A DNA stretch of 27,522 nt from JBBECE01 sp040881985 (GCA_040881985.1 JBBECE010000018.1:1-27522), one strand, 5' to 3'; shown: positions 17,384 through 25,444, numbered from the stretch's first letter. Notes: a model not told the origin generated them from the letters alone. Translations and numbers: made by a program.

Positions 17384-18924
17384 CCAGCGCCACCCCACAT
17401 CGGACAATGCCGACGTCCGTGCCCGAGGTGCCACTTCGGGCAAGGCGGCTGGGGATATTCACCCAGCACGAACCAGTCGTCTACATGCGCACCGATTGTC
17501 ACGTGTGCCGATCGGAGGGGTTCGCATCGCGGTCTCGCGTTTTGTTGCAGGCCAATGGCCGCGAGGTCATCGCCACGCTCCATCAAGTCTCCACCGCCCT
17601 GATTGCCCTCGACGACGTGGGTCTTTCCGAGGCTGCGTGGGAGGGGCTCGAAGTGGCCGATGGCACCCCGGTCTTTGTGCGCCATCCAAATCCGCTGGAC
17701 TCGTTCAGTCAGGTGAGAGCCAGAATATTTGGTCATCGGCTGGGCGAGGAGGCCTTCGCTCCGATACTCCGCGATGTCGCGGCAAAGCGCTATTCCGACA
17801 TCGAGATCGCGGCTTTCATTACCGCCTGTTCGGCATTCGCTCTCGATGACCGGGAGACGGTCGCGCTAACCCGAGCGATGGTGGACATCGGCGAGCGTCT
17901 CGTCTGGCCAAGTTCACCGATCATGGACAAGCACTGTGTCGGCGGCTTGCCGGGAAACCGGACCTCGCCCATCGTCGTCGCAATTGTTGCGGCGCATGGC
18001 CTGACCATCCCAAAAACCTCGTCCCGGGCGATCACTTCGCCGGCGGGCACGGCCGACACCATGGAGACGCTGGCGCCGGTTGAGCTCGACCTGCCCGCAA
18101 TCCGCCGCGTCGTGGATAGGGAATCGGGTTGCGTCGTATGGGGCGGCGCCGTGCGTCTCAGTCCGGTGGACGACATGCTGATCCGCATCGAGCGCGTCCT
18201 CGACCTCGACTCCGAAGGCCAGCTCGTGGCCTCCGTCCTGTCCAAAAAGGTTGCGGCCGGGGCAACTCATCTGGTTATCGATATTCCGGTAGGGCCGACC
18301 GCCAAAGTGCGAAGCCAGGCCGCTGCCGAGCACCTGATGGAGCGCCTCCGGGTGGTCGCAGCGGTGTTTGGCATAGAGGCCAGGATTGTCCTCACCGATG
18401 GAACTCAGCCGGTTGGACGCGGTATCGGTCCGGCGCTCGAAGCCCGAGACGTGCTGGCGGTGCTGCAGCAGGGGGCCGGGTTCCCTGAGGATTTGCAGGA
18501 GCGAGCCTGCGTATTGGCGGGGGCGCTGCTTGAGCTTGGAGGCAAGGCCGCCTCCGCAGAAGGCGCGCGCCTCGCGATCGAGACAATAAGGGATGGCCGG
18601 GCATGGGCAAAATTCCAGCGAATTTGCGAGGCGCAGGGAGGCATGCGCGTGCCACCGGTATCGAGCCAGCGATATCCGCTGCTTGCGCCGATCGGCGGGC
18701 GCGTCCGGTCCATCGACAACCGCAGAATCGCCAGGCTAGCCAAACTCGCCGGAGCTCCCGACGCGAAAGCGGCGGGGGTCGACCTTCATGTCGTGCTCGG
18801 CGAGACGGTTTCCACTGGCCAGCCGCTCTGCACTGTCCATGCCGAATTGCCCGGCCAGCTGCACTACGCGCTCGCCTATGCATCGGCCAACGAGGGCTTC
18901 ATCGAGGTGGGACATGCCCCGTAG
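17380..18924 (+). CDS. AMP/thymidine phosphorylase, archaeal type
   Basis: A 514-residue nucleoside/nucleotide phosphorylase of family NP-II. The phosphate-binding block reads DKHCVGGLPGNRTS (183-196). Classical bacterial thymidine phosphorylases have KHSTGGVGDK there, whereas PGNRTS is the form of the archaeal AMP phosphorylases, which convert NMP plus phosphate into base plus ribose 1,5-bisphosphate. TSSRAITSPAGTADTMETL (213-231), VWGGAVRLSPVDD and the C-terminal LHVVLGETVSTGQPL barrel also fit. An extra N-terminal domain of about 100 residues, typical of the archaeal group, is present. The start overlaps the nuclease stop. Whether nucleosides or NMPs are used is not decided by sequence; AMP phosphorylase is my preferred reading. 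Confidence 0.85.
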   Translation: MTSATPHRTMPTSVPEVPLRARRLGIFTQHEPVVYMRTDCHVCRSEGFASRSRVLLQANGREVIATLHQVSTALIALDDVGLSEAAWEGLEVADGTPVFVRHPNPLDSFSQVRARIFGHRLGEEAFAPILRDVAAKRYSDIEIAAFITACSAFALDDRETVALTRAMVDIGERLVWPSSPIMDKHCVGGLPGNRTSPIVVAIVAAHGLTIPKTSSRAITSPAGTADTMETLAPVELDLPAIRRVVDRESGCVVWGGAVRLSPVDDMLIRIERVLDLDSEGQLVASVLSKKVAAGATHLVIDIPVGPTAKVRSQAAAEHLMERLRVVAAVFGIEARIVLTDGTQPVGRGIGPALEARDVLAVLQQGAGFPEDLQERACVLAGALLELGGKAASAEGARLAIETIRDGRAWAKFQRICEAQGGMRVPPVSSQRYPLLAPIGGRVRSIDNRRIARLAKLAGAPDAKAAGVDLHVVLGETVSTGQPLCTVHAELPGQLHYALAYASANEGFIEVGHAP

Positions 18925-19008
18925 AAATCAAATGGGAAGCGCCTCGAGCACAAACTCCCTCGTAGCCGAGGCCGTGGTTTTCAAAGCCCGAACAACAAGG
19001 ACACAAGC

Positions 19009-20433
19009 ATGAAACGTCGAGAACTCCTGAAAGGCGCCGCCACAAGCGCCGTGACGCTGGTCCTCTGCCGATCCATCTCAGGGCCGGCATTTTCATCTGA
19101 ACCGGCTGGCCGGAAGGTGCTGAGCGTCGTTCGTCGCACCATCGAGGTGAACGGCAGGGCGGCGAGCGTTTTCGGGATGCTTCAGCCGGACGGCGTAGCC
19201 GGGCTGCGCTTCCGGGCCGGCGACGTCTTCGATGTGGCGCTTCGCAACGAAGCCGACGAGCCGACGATCGTGCACTGGCATGGATTGACGCCGCCCTGGC
19301 CGAGCGACGGCGTTCCCGACGCGCCGCTCCCGCTCATTCCGGCCGGCGGCGAACGCACCTATGACTTCCCCGTCGGAGCCCCCGGAACCTTCTGGATGCA
19401 CGCCCACACGCTTCAGCAACAGGGGCTGCTCGCTGCTCCCCTCATCGTCGACAGCCCCGACGACGACGGGAGGGACGAGCAGGAGATCGTCATCCTGCTG
19501 CACGACTTTTCGTTTTCCGCGCCCGAGGAGTTGCTGGCGGGCCTTACGGGAGGCGGGGCCATGCCGATGCAGCATGGCGGCATGGGTATGTCGGGCTCCG
19601 CCGGCGGCGCCATGGCTGGGATGGGCGGCGACATGGCGATGGACCTCAACGACATCGAATACGACGCCTATCTCGCCAACGACCGGACCCTGAGCGATCC
19701 CGAAATCGTGCCCGTCGAGCACGGCGGACGGGTGCGAGTGCGGATCATCAACGGTGCCGCCGCGACAGCATTCACCATCGACTTCGGAGAGCTCGAGGGC
19801 GAACTCATCGCGGTCGACGGGCAGGACATCGACCCAGTCAAGGGTCGGCGCTTCCCCATGACGATGGGCCAGCGTATCGATGTGCGGTTGCAGCTGCCGA
19901 ACGAGGCTAGGTCGTTTCCCATCCTGGCGCTGCGCGAAGGAAGCCTCGAACGCACGGGCATCTTCCTGCGGCCCACCGGGGCGGCTGTCACGAGAATCGC
20001 TGCACAAAGCGTGGATGCCGGTCCGGTGCTCGACCTCGCGCTTGAGTCGCGGCTCAAAGCCCTGGCACCCCTCATATCGCGAGCGGCTGACAAGTCCTTT
20101 CAGATGAGGCTGATTGGCGACATGGCAGGCTATCGCTGGGGGCTCGAAACCAATGAACCCATCCTGGCGGATCTGGGCGAGCGCATTGAGGTCACCATGA
20201 CCAACATGAGCATGATGGCCCACCCGATGCACCTGCATGGTCACCATTTCCAGGTGGTCGCGATCGATGGGCAGCGCTTTTCCGGCGCCGTTCGCGACAC
20301 CGTGCTCGTGCCGCCGATGCGCTCGGTCACGATCGCCGTGGATGCCGACAATCCCGGCCAATGGGCCTTTCACTGCCACCACCTGTACCACATGGCGACC
20401 GGCATGATGTCGACCTTCGGATATCGAACCTAG
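19009..20433 (+). CDS. Tat-exported multicopper oxidase
   Basis: A 474-residue cupredoxin-repeat oxidase, probably periplasmic, likely oxidising Cu(I) to the less toxic Cu(II) or acting on other metals or phenols. A twin-arginine signal is visible at the start (MKRRELLKGAATSAV). All copper ligands are present: HWHG (89-92), WMHAH (129-133), HPMHLHGHH (405-413), and the C-terminal HCHHLYHMATGM (455-466) with the type-1 Cys456 and axial Met. A Met/Gly/His-rich loop (about 184-212) resembles the Cu-binding inserts of CueO/PcoA-type oxidases. The ATG at 19009 follows AAGGACA. It lies 28 bases before the metal ATPase, so the two form a copper-detoxifying pair. Confidence 0.92.
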   Translation: MKRRELLKGAATSAVTLVLCRSISGPAFSSEPAGRKVLSVVRRTIEVNGRAASVFGMLQPDGVAGLRFRAGDVFDVALRNEADEPTIVHWHGLTPPWPSDGVPDAPLPLIPAGGERTYDFPVGAPGTFWMHAHTLQQQGLLAAPLIVDSPDDDGRDEQEIVILLHDFSFSAPEELLAGLTGGGAMPMQHGGMGMSGSAGGAMAGMGGDMAMDLNDIEYDAYLANDRTLSDPEIVPVEHGGRVRVRIINGAAATAFTIDFGELEGELIAVDGQDIDPVKGRRFPMTMGQRIDVRLQLPNEARSFPILALREGSLERTGIFLRPTGAAVTRIAAQSVDAGPVLDLALESRLKALAPLISRAADKSFQMRLIGDMAGYRWGLETNEPILADLGERIEVTMTNMSMMAHPMHLHGHHFQVVAIDGQRFSGAVRDTVLVPPMRSVTIAVDADNPGQWAFHCHHLYHMATGMMSTFGYRT

Positions 20434-20461
20434 GACGCAAGCCGCGAGCAAGGGAACCGCA

Positions 20462-22909
20462 ATGAAAACGGTCACGCTGGAGGTCAGCGATCTCCTCAGC
20501 ATCTTGGACTTCACAGCGGTCGAGAAACGCCTGGCGGCACTTCCAGGTGTCGACAAGGTGGCCATGAACGCGGGGTCCAACACGGCCAGCATCCAGTTCG
20601 ACGAGCAGCTCACCGGGCCGGAAAGACTGGCTGCGGAAATCGAAGCCTGCGGTTTTCACTGCCGGGGCGAGACCGTGCCGCGGCATCTGTGCATACCCGG
20701 CAGCACGACGGTTCCTCCGGGCGACGCTCGGGCACCATCACATGCCGGGCATAAGGGGCACGCAGCGGCATCCCCTGCAGGTCATGAGGGCCACATGCGG
20801 GCGTCCAATGGCGCCATCCCTGCCGCGGCCGCAAAGGCCGCCCCGGCGCACGACTCGATGGCCCACGAGATGGGACACGGCGCCGGCATGGACATGCAGG
20901 GCATGGTCAAGGATATGCGGAACCGGTTCCTCGTGAGCCTGGTCTTCACCCTGCCGATTTTCGCCATGGAGCCGATGGGACTGGGCGAGCCCTGGCTTCG
21001 CCCGCCTTTCGGACTGAGCGAAGACCTCGCCATGTTTTTGCTTGCCAGCGCAGCAATACTTTATCCGGTCTGGCCTTTCCTCGTCGCCGCCTGGCGGGCC
21101 CTGCGCAATGGCGTACTCAACATGGCCGTGCTGGTGGTGCTCAGCGTCGGCACCGGATACCTGTTCAGCGTCGGCGCGACCTTCTTCTTCGAAGGCCAGC
21201 AGTTCTACGAGGCGGCGAGCGTACTGCTCGTTTTCATCCTGCTTGGGCACTGGCTGGAGATGCGCGCCCGCGCCGGGGCGTCCGCCGCAATTCGGGCGCT
21301 GCTCGATCTCGCCCCGCCCAAGGCCACCGTCTTGCGCAACAACAAGGAGGTCGAAGTTGCGACCGCGGACGTGGTGCTCGGCGACATCGTCGTGTTGCGG
21401 CCCGGCAACAAACTTCCCGTCGACGGCGAGGTTATCGAGGGCAGCTCGACCATCGATGAATCGATGCTGACCGGCGAGTCGATGCCGGTGACCAAGGCGA
21501 TCGGCGATACGGTCATCGGGGCGACGATCAACAAAAGCGGCACGCTGCGCTACCGCTCCACCAAGGTAGGCGCCGACACGGCCCTGGCCCAGATCGTCAA
21601 GCTCGTTCAGGAAGCACAGAATTCCAAGGCGCCGGCACAGCTCCTGGCCGATCGCGCCTCGCAGTGGCTGGTGCTGGCTGCGATCGTCATCGGGCTCGCA
21701 ACCTTTGCCGTCTGGTTCTGGCTGCTCGGCGCGTCGCTGCTGTTCGCGATGACCCTGACCATCACGGTTTTCGTCATCGCGTGTCCCGATGCTTTGGGAC
21801 TGGCAACGCCGATAGCGGTCATGGTTGGCACCGGACTCGGCGCAGCCAACGGCATCCTGTTCAAAAACGCAGCCGCGCTCGAAGAGGCAACCAAGCTCGA
21901 CGTGATCGTCTTCGACAAGACCGGGACGCTCACCATGGGCCAGCCCAAAGTCGTCGAGGTCGTGCCGGCCGCAGGGATCTCGCCCGACGAGGTCTTGCGG
22001 ATCGCCGCCGCTGTCGACAGTGGATCGGATCACCCGCTTGCCGTCGCCATTGTTGAGCGGGCCAAGGACCTGGATATCCCCAAGGTCTCTGACTTCCTGA
22101 ATATCGAGGGCAAGGGCGCCAGCGCGGCCATTGACGGCGTGCCGGTTTTCCTCGGCAACCGGCGCCTGATGGAAGAACAGAAGATCGATCTCCTGGAGCT
22201 TGGCGAGAAAGCCGAAGCGCTCAAGGGCGAAGGCCGTACCGTCATTCACCTGGCGCGGTCGGGGAAACTTCTCGGGCTTATCGCCATCGCCGACGCACCG
22301 CGCCCGACGGCGGTCGCCACGATCGCGAAACTGCACGCGCAGGGCGTCCGCGTCGCCATGCTCACCGGTGACAACGCCGGCACCGCCAAGCGCATTTCGG
22401 CCATGCTGGGAATTGACATCGTTCTGGCCGACGTCCTGCCGGGTCAGAAAGCCGAAAAGATCAAGGAACTGCAAGCCCAGGGTCTCAAGGTCGGAATGGT
22501 CGGCGACGGCGTCAATGATGCGCCGGCCCTGATCCAGGCCGATGTCGGCTTCGCCATCGGCGCGGGCACCGATGTGGCCATTGAAAGCGCCGACATCGTG
22601 CTGATGAAAAGCGATCCCTACGATGTCGTCGGCGCGATGACCCTGTCGCGGGCGACGCTGCGCAAGATGCACCAGAACCTCTGGTGGGCGGTTGGCTACA
22701 ACGTTATCGCTTTTCCGCTGGCAGCCGGGGTTCTTTATCCGTTCGTTCTTAGCCCGCAGGTCGCGGCTCTGGCCATGTCCGGAAGCTCGGCCCTGGTTGC
22801 CATCAACGCCCTTATGCTCAAGCGGACGAAGCTCGAGGGCATTCGAACCCCCGGCGCCTCGAGTGCCGGAGGCGCAACAGGCGATCGTCCTGCGGGGGCG
22901 TCGGCGTGA
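20462..22909 (+). CDS. P1B-type heavy-metal ATPase with CPD motif
   Basis: An 815-residue membrane pump, probably exporting copper. The N-terminal part (1-70) aligns with an HMA domain, but the CxxC loop is replaced by SDLLSILD. It is followed by a His/Met/Gly-rich linker (about 90-150, several GHxGH and HEMGHGAGMDM groups). The catalytic core is complete: TGES at 337-340, DKTGT at 485-489 with the phosphorylated Asp485, the HP motif at 524-525, and GDGVND at 681-686. The transmembrane metal site reads ACPDALGLATP with CPD at 441-443, where CPC (CopA) or CPH (CopB) is usual. WWAVGYN and MSGSSALVAINALML mark the last two membrane helices. The ATG at 20462 follows AAGGGA. It is partnered with the multicopper oxidase upstream. 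Confidence 0.92.
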   Translation: MKTVTLEVSDLLSILDFTAVEKRLAALPGVDKVAMNAGSNTASIQFDEQLTGPERLAAEIEACGFHCRGETVPRHLCIPGSTTVPPGDARAPSHAGHKGHAAASPAGHEGHMRASNGAIPAAAAKAAPAHDSMAHEMGHGAGMDMQGMVKDMRNRFLVSLVFTLPIFAMEPMGLGEPWLRPPFGLSEDLAMFLLASAAILYPVWPFLVAAWRALRNGVLNMAVLVVLSVGTGYLFSVGATFFFEGQQFYEAASVLLVFILLGHWLEMRARAGASAAIRALLDLAPPKATVLRNNKEVEVATADVVLGDIVVLRPGNKLPVDGEVIEGSSTIDESMLTGESMPVTKAIGDTVIGATINKSGTLRYRSTKVGADTALAQIVKLVQEAQNSKAPAQLLADRASQWLVLAAIVIGLATFAVWFWLLGASLLFAMTLTITVFVIACPDALGLATPIAVMVGTGLGAANGILFKNAAALEEATKLDVIVFDKTGTLTMGQPKVVEVVPAAGISPDEVLRIAAAVDSGSDHPLAVAIVERAKDLDIPKVSDFLNIEGKGASAAIDGVPVFLGNRRLMEEQKIDLLELGEKAEALKGEGRTVIHLARSGKLLGLIAIADAPRPTAVATIAKLHAQGVRVAMLTGDNAGTAKRISAMLGIDIVLADVLPGQKAEKIKELQAQGLKVGMVGDGVNDAPALIQADVGFAIGAGTDVAIESADIVLMKSDPYDVVGAMTLSRATLRKMHQNLWWAVGYNVIAFPLAAGVLYPFVLSPQVAALAMSGSSALVAINALMLKRTKLEGIRTPGASSAGGATGDRPAGASA

Positions 22910-23311
22910 GGTCGAGCAATGCCCACCTGGCGGCCGGGATCGAGGCAGGCTCCGCTCTGCCCGGCGCCATGGGCTTGCTCCTCCCAGCCGCCGTTGTAGC
23001 AAGGAGCCTTGGTGGCTTCGAAGTTGGGATCGCCTTGAGGAGCGCTGCGACAAGCCAGGGGCAAACCTGGGTTCCGCCGTGGACGGGCCTGCACTGTTGC
23101 CGCGACGGCCAAGAGGGCGCCGCCTGCCTGGCTGCCACGGTCATCATCGGGATCGCCGCATCGCCGGCCAAGCATGCCCGGCATTCCGCACGGCTACCGG
23201 CGGGCGTTCAATACCGCAACGAGTGCGGTGCATGGCGATGATCCAGATAATGCCCGGTTTTCGGCCGCCTGCATGCAGCAGCATATTGTCAAATCCCATG
23301 AGCCCTGTCGC
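22910..23311. other. Gap of about 400 bases, no gene recognised
   Basis: Open frames run on both strands, including one from a GTG at 22906 that overlaps the ATPase stop. None shows a conserved motif, ribosome binding site or believable composition. It may contain decayed sequence or the leader of the PRPP-synthetase-like gene. No FNR box was found in it. Confidence 0.4.
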
Positions 23312-24196
23312 ATGAGCCGCCCACTGATCCTTGCGCTGCCGGGTAACGAAGCGATGGCGGCCCGGCTGTCGGCACTGCTCGACGCCGAGCTCGGCGAAAT
23401 CGAGACCCGCCGGTTCCCCGATACGGAAACCTATCTCCGCCTGGTGACAGTTCCATCGGAACGATCGGTGATTCTGGTTTGCACGCTCGACCGTCCGGAT
23501 CCAAAATTCTTGCCGCTTGTCTTCGCCGCGGTCGCGGCCCGAGACCTTGGCGCGAGCCGGGTTGGCCTTGTCGCGCCCTATCTGGCCTACATGCGCCAGG
23601 ACAAGCGCTTCCGGCAAGGCGAAGCAATTACTTCAACGGCTTTCTCACACCTGCTGTCGTCCGGGATCGACTGGCTCGTCACGGTCGATCCGCATCTTCA
23701 CCGCGTTGCCTGGCTTGGCGCGCTTTACCCGATACCAACCCGGGTTGTCCGCGCGGCGCCCATGCTTGCCGAGTGGATCAAGGGCCGTGTCGAGCAGCCG
23801 TTCCTGATCGGCCCGGATGTGGAGAGCGAACAATGGGTCGCAGAGGTCGCGCAATTGACCGATGCCCCCTACCGGATCCTCCGGAAGGAGCGGCGCGGAG
23901 ATCGGGATGTGCGGGTAACCGTTCCCGATCTGCACCGCTTTGCCGGTCGAACCCCAGTTCTTGTCGACGACATCGTATCGTCAGGCCGGACCATGTTGGA
24001 GACGTTGCGGCATCTGCGGGATCAGAACCTGCCGCCTGCCGTTTGCATCGCGGTGCACGGGCTGTTTTCGGACGAAACCTACGCCAGATTGCGGGAGAAC
24101 GCGTCGCAGGTTGTGACAACCAATGCGGTTCTGCATCCCTCGAACGCGATAGACCTCGCGCAGGCGATCGCTGCGGTGGTGTCAGAATTCGCCTGA
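23312..24196 (+). CDS. Ribose-phosphate pyrophosphokinase-like protein
   Basis: A 294-residue protein of the PRPP synthetase family, which makes PRPP from ribose 5-phosphate and ATP. Family parts in order: RRFPDTETYLRL near residue 33, the flexible ATP loop APYLAYMRQDKRF (88-100), VTVDPHLHR (123-131, the archaeal-type variant of the VDLHADQIQGFF block), KERRGDRDVRVT (192-203), and the PRPP-binding loop VLVDDIVSSGRTM (216-228). It is shorter than the standard bacterial enzyme (about 315). The start at 23312 (MSRPLILALPG) is the first with a natural family N-terminus; no clear ribosome binding site precedes it. It lies in the same + strand run as the AMP/thymidine phosphorylase and may work on a product of that step. 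A housekeeping PRPP synthetase is probably encoded elsewhere. Confidence 0.85.
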   Translation: MSRPLILALPGNEAMAARLSALLDAELGEIETRRFPDTETYLRLVTVPSERSVILVCTLDRPDPKFLPLVFAAVAARDLGASRVGLVAPYLAYMRQDKRFRQGEAITSTAFSHLLSSGIDWLVTVDPHLHRVAWLGALYPIPTRVVRAAPMLAEWIKGRVEQPFLIGPDVESEQWVAEVAQLTDAPYRILRKERRGDRDVRVTVPDLHRFAGRTPVLVDDIVSSGRTMLETLRHLRDQNLPPAVCIAVHGLFSDETYARLRENASQVVTTNAVLHPSNAIDLAQAIAAVVSEFA

Positions 24197-24391
24197 AACC
24201 CGGGAAATCACTTCCCCAAGGCTGGTGGGCTGAGGGCATACCAAGGACGCACGATAACCGGCACACTCATTCTTGCCAAAAGCGGAACTGACCTGACAAA
24301 ACTGGCGCCGCATGGCGGGGTGCCGATGGTTCCGGCACGATAATCGTTCAATGGCGGAAGTCGACCAACTGCTCGGGCATCGCCGGACAAC

Positions 24392-24547
24392 CTACGCCGC
24401 CAGCCGCATCTTCCGGATTTCCTCAATCACAAGCCGGAACTCAGTTTCCGGGGCGAGGCACATGGTTCTGAAAGTGTTCAGGAACGGCAGCCACGCTAAC
24501 TCAAATCCGGCATGACCGCTTCTGTCGGCCGTCGGCATCGCCGCCAT
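24392..24547 (-). CDS. Small conserved-looking ORF of unknown function
   Basis: A 51-codon minus-strand frame, starting MAAMPTADRSGHAGFELAWL and continuing PFLNTFRTMCLAPETEFRLV, then IEEIRKMRLAA and a TAG stop. It starts 10 bases after the stop of the SRPBCC gene, so it could be a second gene of that transcript. A diverged relative exists at 7594-7695 with the protein pattern conserved, which argues that this frame is or was coding. It may be only the C-terminal piece of a larger gene. No family is recognised. The bases between 24197 and 24391 hold nothing else I can support. Confidence 0.45.
   Translation of the reverse strand: MAAMPTADRSGHAGFELAWLPFLNTFRTMCLAPETEFRLVIEEIRKMRLAA
24473..24493. 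repeat. 21-base exact repeat, copy 2
   Basis: Identical to 7675-7695; it falls inside the small ORF at 24392-24547 and corresponds to the residues around WLPFLNT. Confidence 0.8.
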
Positions 24548-24556
24548 GGTGAAGGC

Positions 24557-24946
24557 CTATGCCAGAATCGCGTTGAGCGGCGTCCAATACATCTCGCGCC
24601 ACCCGGTTTCAAGCGAAGCGTGTGCCCCGTCCGGATAGCCGGCCTGGTCAAATACCACTTTGGTGCCCTTGCCCGCGGCCGTCAGCTCGAAGTGAGCGAT
24701 CGAATAGACCCCGGCCGGCCAGCTTTTCGAGCGCCAAGCCTGCACAATCCGCTGTCCCGGCACGAGCTCGACATTGACCGACATGATGTCGCCGCCGAAC
24801 ATGGTCGAGGCCCCGCCCGCCTCCGCCGAAATCTTCGCCTCGCGGCCCCCCGTCATCGCCGTGAATTTCTCCGAACTCATGATCGCCTCATAGACCGACT
24901 TGGGGCTGCCGGCGATGCTGACTTCCTGGTGAATGGTCTTGGCCAT
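24557..24946 (-). CDS. SRPBCC / AHSA1-like protein
   Basis: A 129-residue protein with the START/AHSA1 fold pattern: KTIHQEVSIAGSPKSVYEAI and the first helix, then a FTAMTGGREAKISAEAGG turn, strands through FGGDIMSVNVELVPG and IVQAWRSKSWPAGVYSIAHF, and a C-terminal helix (ETGWREMYWTPLNAIL). I chose the ATG at 24946, which starts directly with the first strand and has GGAGGA upstream, over one at 24994 that adds 16 unlikely residues. It is divergent from the ArsR gene, with two operator-like palindromes between them. The ligand is unknown; members of this ArsR-linked group are often annotated as activator of Hsp90 ATPase-like. Confidence 0.8.
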   Translation of the reverse strand: MAKTIHQEVSIAGSPKSVYEAIMSSEKFTAMTGGREAKISAEAGGASTMFGGDIMSVNVELVPGQRIVQAWRSKSWPAGVYSIAHFELTAAGKGTKVVFDQAGYPDGAHASLETGWREMYWTPLNAILA

Positions 24947-24998
24947 TTTCTTCGCGTCCTCCGTTTGACAGTGCGCCGCTCGCGCATTATCCATAAAT

Positions 24999-25014
24999 TC
25001 AACCGTTCGGTTGA
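24999..25014. promoter_or_regulatory. ArsR-type operator, site 1
   Basis: TCAACCGTTCGGTTGA has perfect 7-base inverted arms around TT. It lies in the 136-base space between the divergent SRPBCC and ArsR genes, the usual place for an autoregulatory ArsR/SmtB-family operator. Confidence 0.6.
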
Positions 25015-25047
25015 GAGTCAGATAATTGGCCTACACCGCCTGAATTG

Positions 25048-25063
25048 TCAACTCAATGGTTGA
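25048..25063. promoter_or_regulatory. ArsR-type operator, site 2
   Basis: TCAACTCAATGGTTGA shares the TCAAC-N6-GTTGA frame with site 1, 49 bases away. It ends 19 bases before the ArsR start and just before its GGAGGA ribosome binding site, so a bound regulator would block its own transcription. Confidence 0.55.
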
Positions 25064-25082
25064 ATGAATTGGAGGACCGCGC

Positions 25083-25424
25083 ATGGCTGCCGCAACTCTC
25101 GCATTCGACGACCATCTGGATCAAGTCTTCCAGGCGCTCGGTAACCGCACGCGGCGCGCCCTGCTCGCAGTGCTGGCGTCCGGTCCCGCGAAAGTCACCG
25201 ATCTGGCGCGGCCATTCGGCATCTCGCTTAACGCGGTCTCCAAGCATCTTGCCGTGCTCGAGCGCGCCGGACTGATCGAGCGCACAATTACCGGTCGCAT
25301 CCATTCGTGCGCCCTGGAAGGGGCGCCCATGGCCGACGCCGACGCATGGCTGCGCCGCTATCGGGCATTCTGGGGCGACCGGCTCGACCGGCTGACCCGC
25401 TACGTAGAAAACGACATGCCGTAA
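25083..25424 (+). CDS. ArsR-family transcriptional regulator
   Basis: A 113-residue winged helix-turn-helix repressor. The fold reads FDDHLDQVFQALGNRTRRAL, LAVLASGPAKVTDLARPFGI and SLNAVSKHLAVLERAGLIER, followed by the wing TGRIHSCALEGAPM. No metal-binding CxC is present in the alpha-3 helix, so it is likely the non-metal, SdpR/AHSA1-linked subgroup. The C-terminal tail RRYRAFWGDRLDRLTRYVEN is typical of that group. The ATG at 25083 has GGAGGA upstream. It probably represses itself, the downstream SRPBCC gene (21 bases after) and the divergent SRPBCC gene through the two TCAAC-N6-GTTGA sites. Confidence 0.9.
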   Translation: MAAATLAFDDHLDQVFQALGNRTRRALLAVLASGPAKVTDLARPFGISLNAVSKHLAVLERAGLIERTITGRIHSCALEGAPMADADAWLRRYRAFWGDRLDRLTRYVENDMP

Positions 25425-25444
25425 TCGCTCGGGGAGGACAGGAG

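Noticed and set aside
19093..20613. Minus-strand open frame of 506 codons opposite the multicopper oxidase
   Set aside because: It mirrors the oxidase gene, which has all copper ligands; the antisense product is His/Asp/Arg-rich noise.
20738..23053. Long minus-strand open frame (771 codons) opposite the metal ATPase
   Set aside because: It is antisense to a gene with full P-type ATPase motifs; long antisense frames are expected in GC-rich DNA, and its translation is low-complexity Arg/Asp/Gly/His without any motif.
22906..23241. GTG-started + strand frame overlapping the ATPase stop
   Set aside because: The stop/start overlap looks attractive, but there is no conserved motif, no coherent hydrophobic pattern and competing minus-strand frames of equal quality.
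24312..24515. Possible integrase C-terminal remnant (QLLGHRRTTYAAS on the + strand)
   Set aside because: The resemblance to tyrosine-recombinase LLGH motifs is short, no catalytic Tyr or upstream R-H-R context is present, and the minus strand holds the better-supported small ORF.
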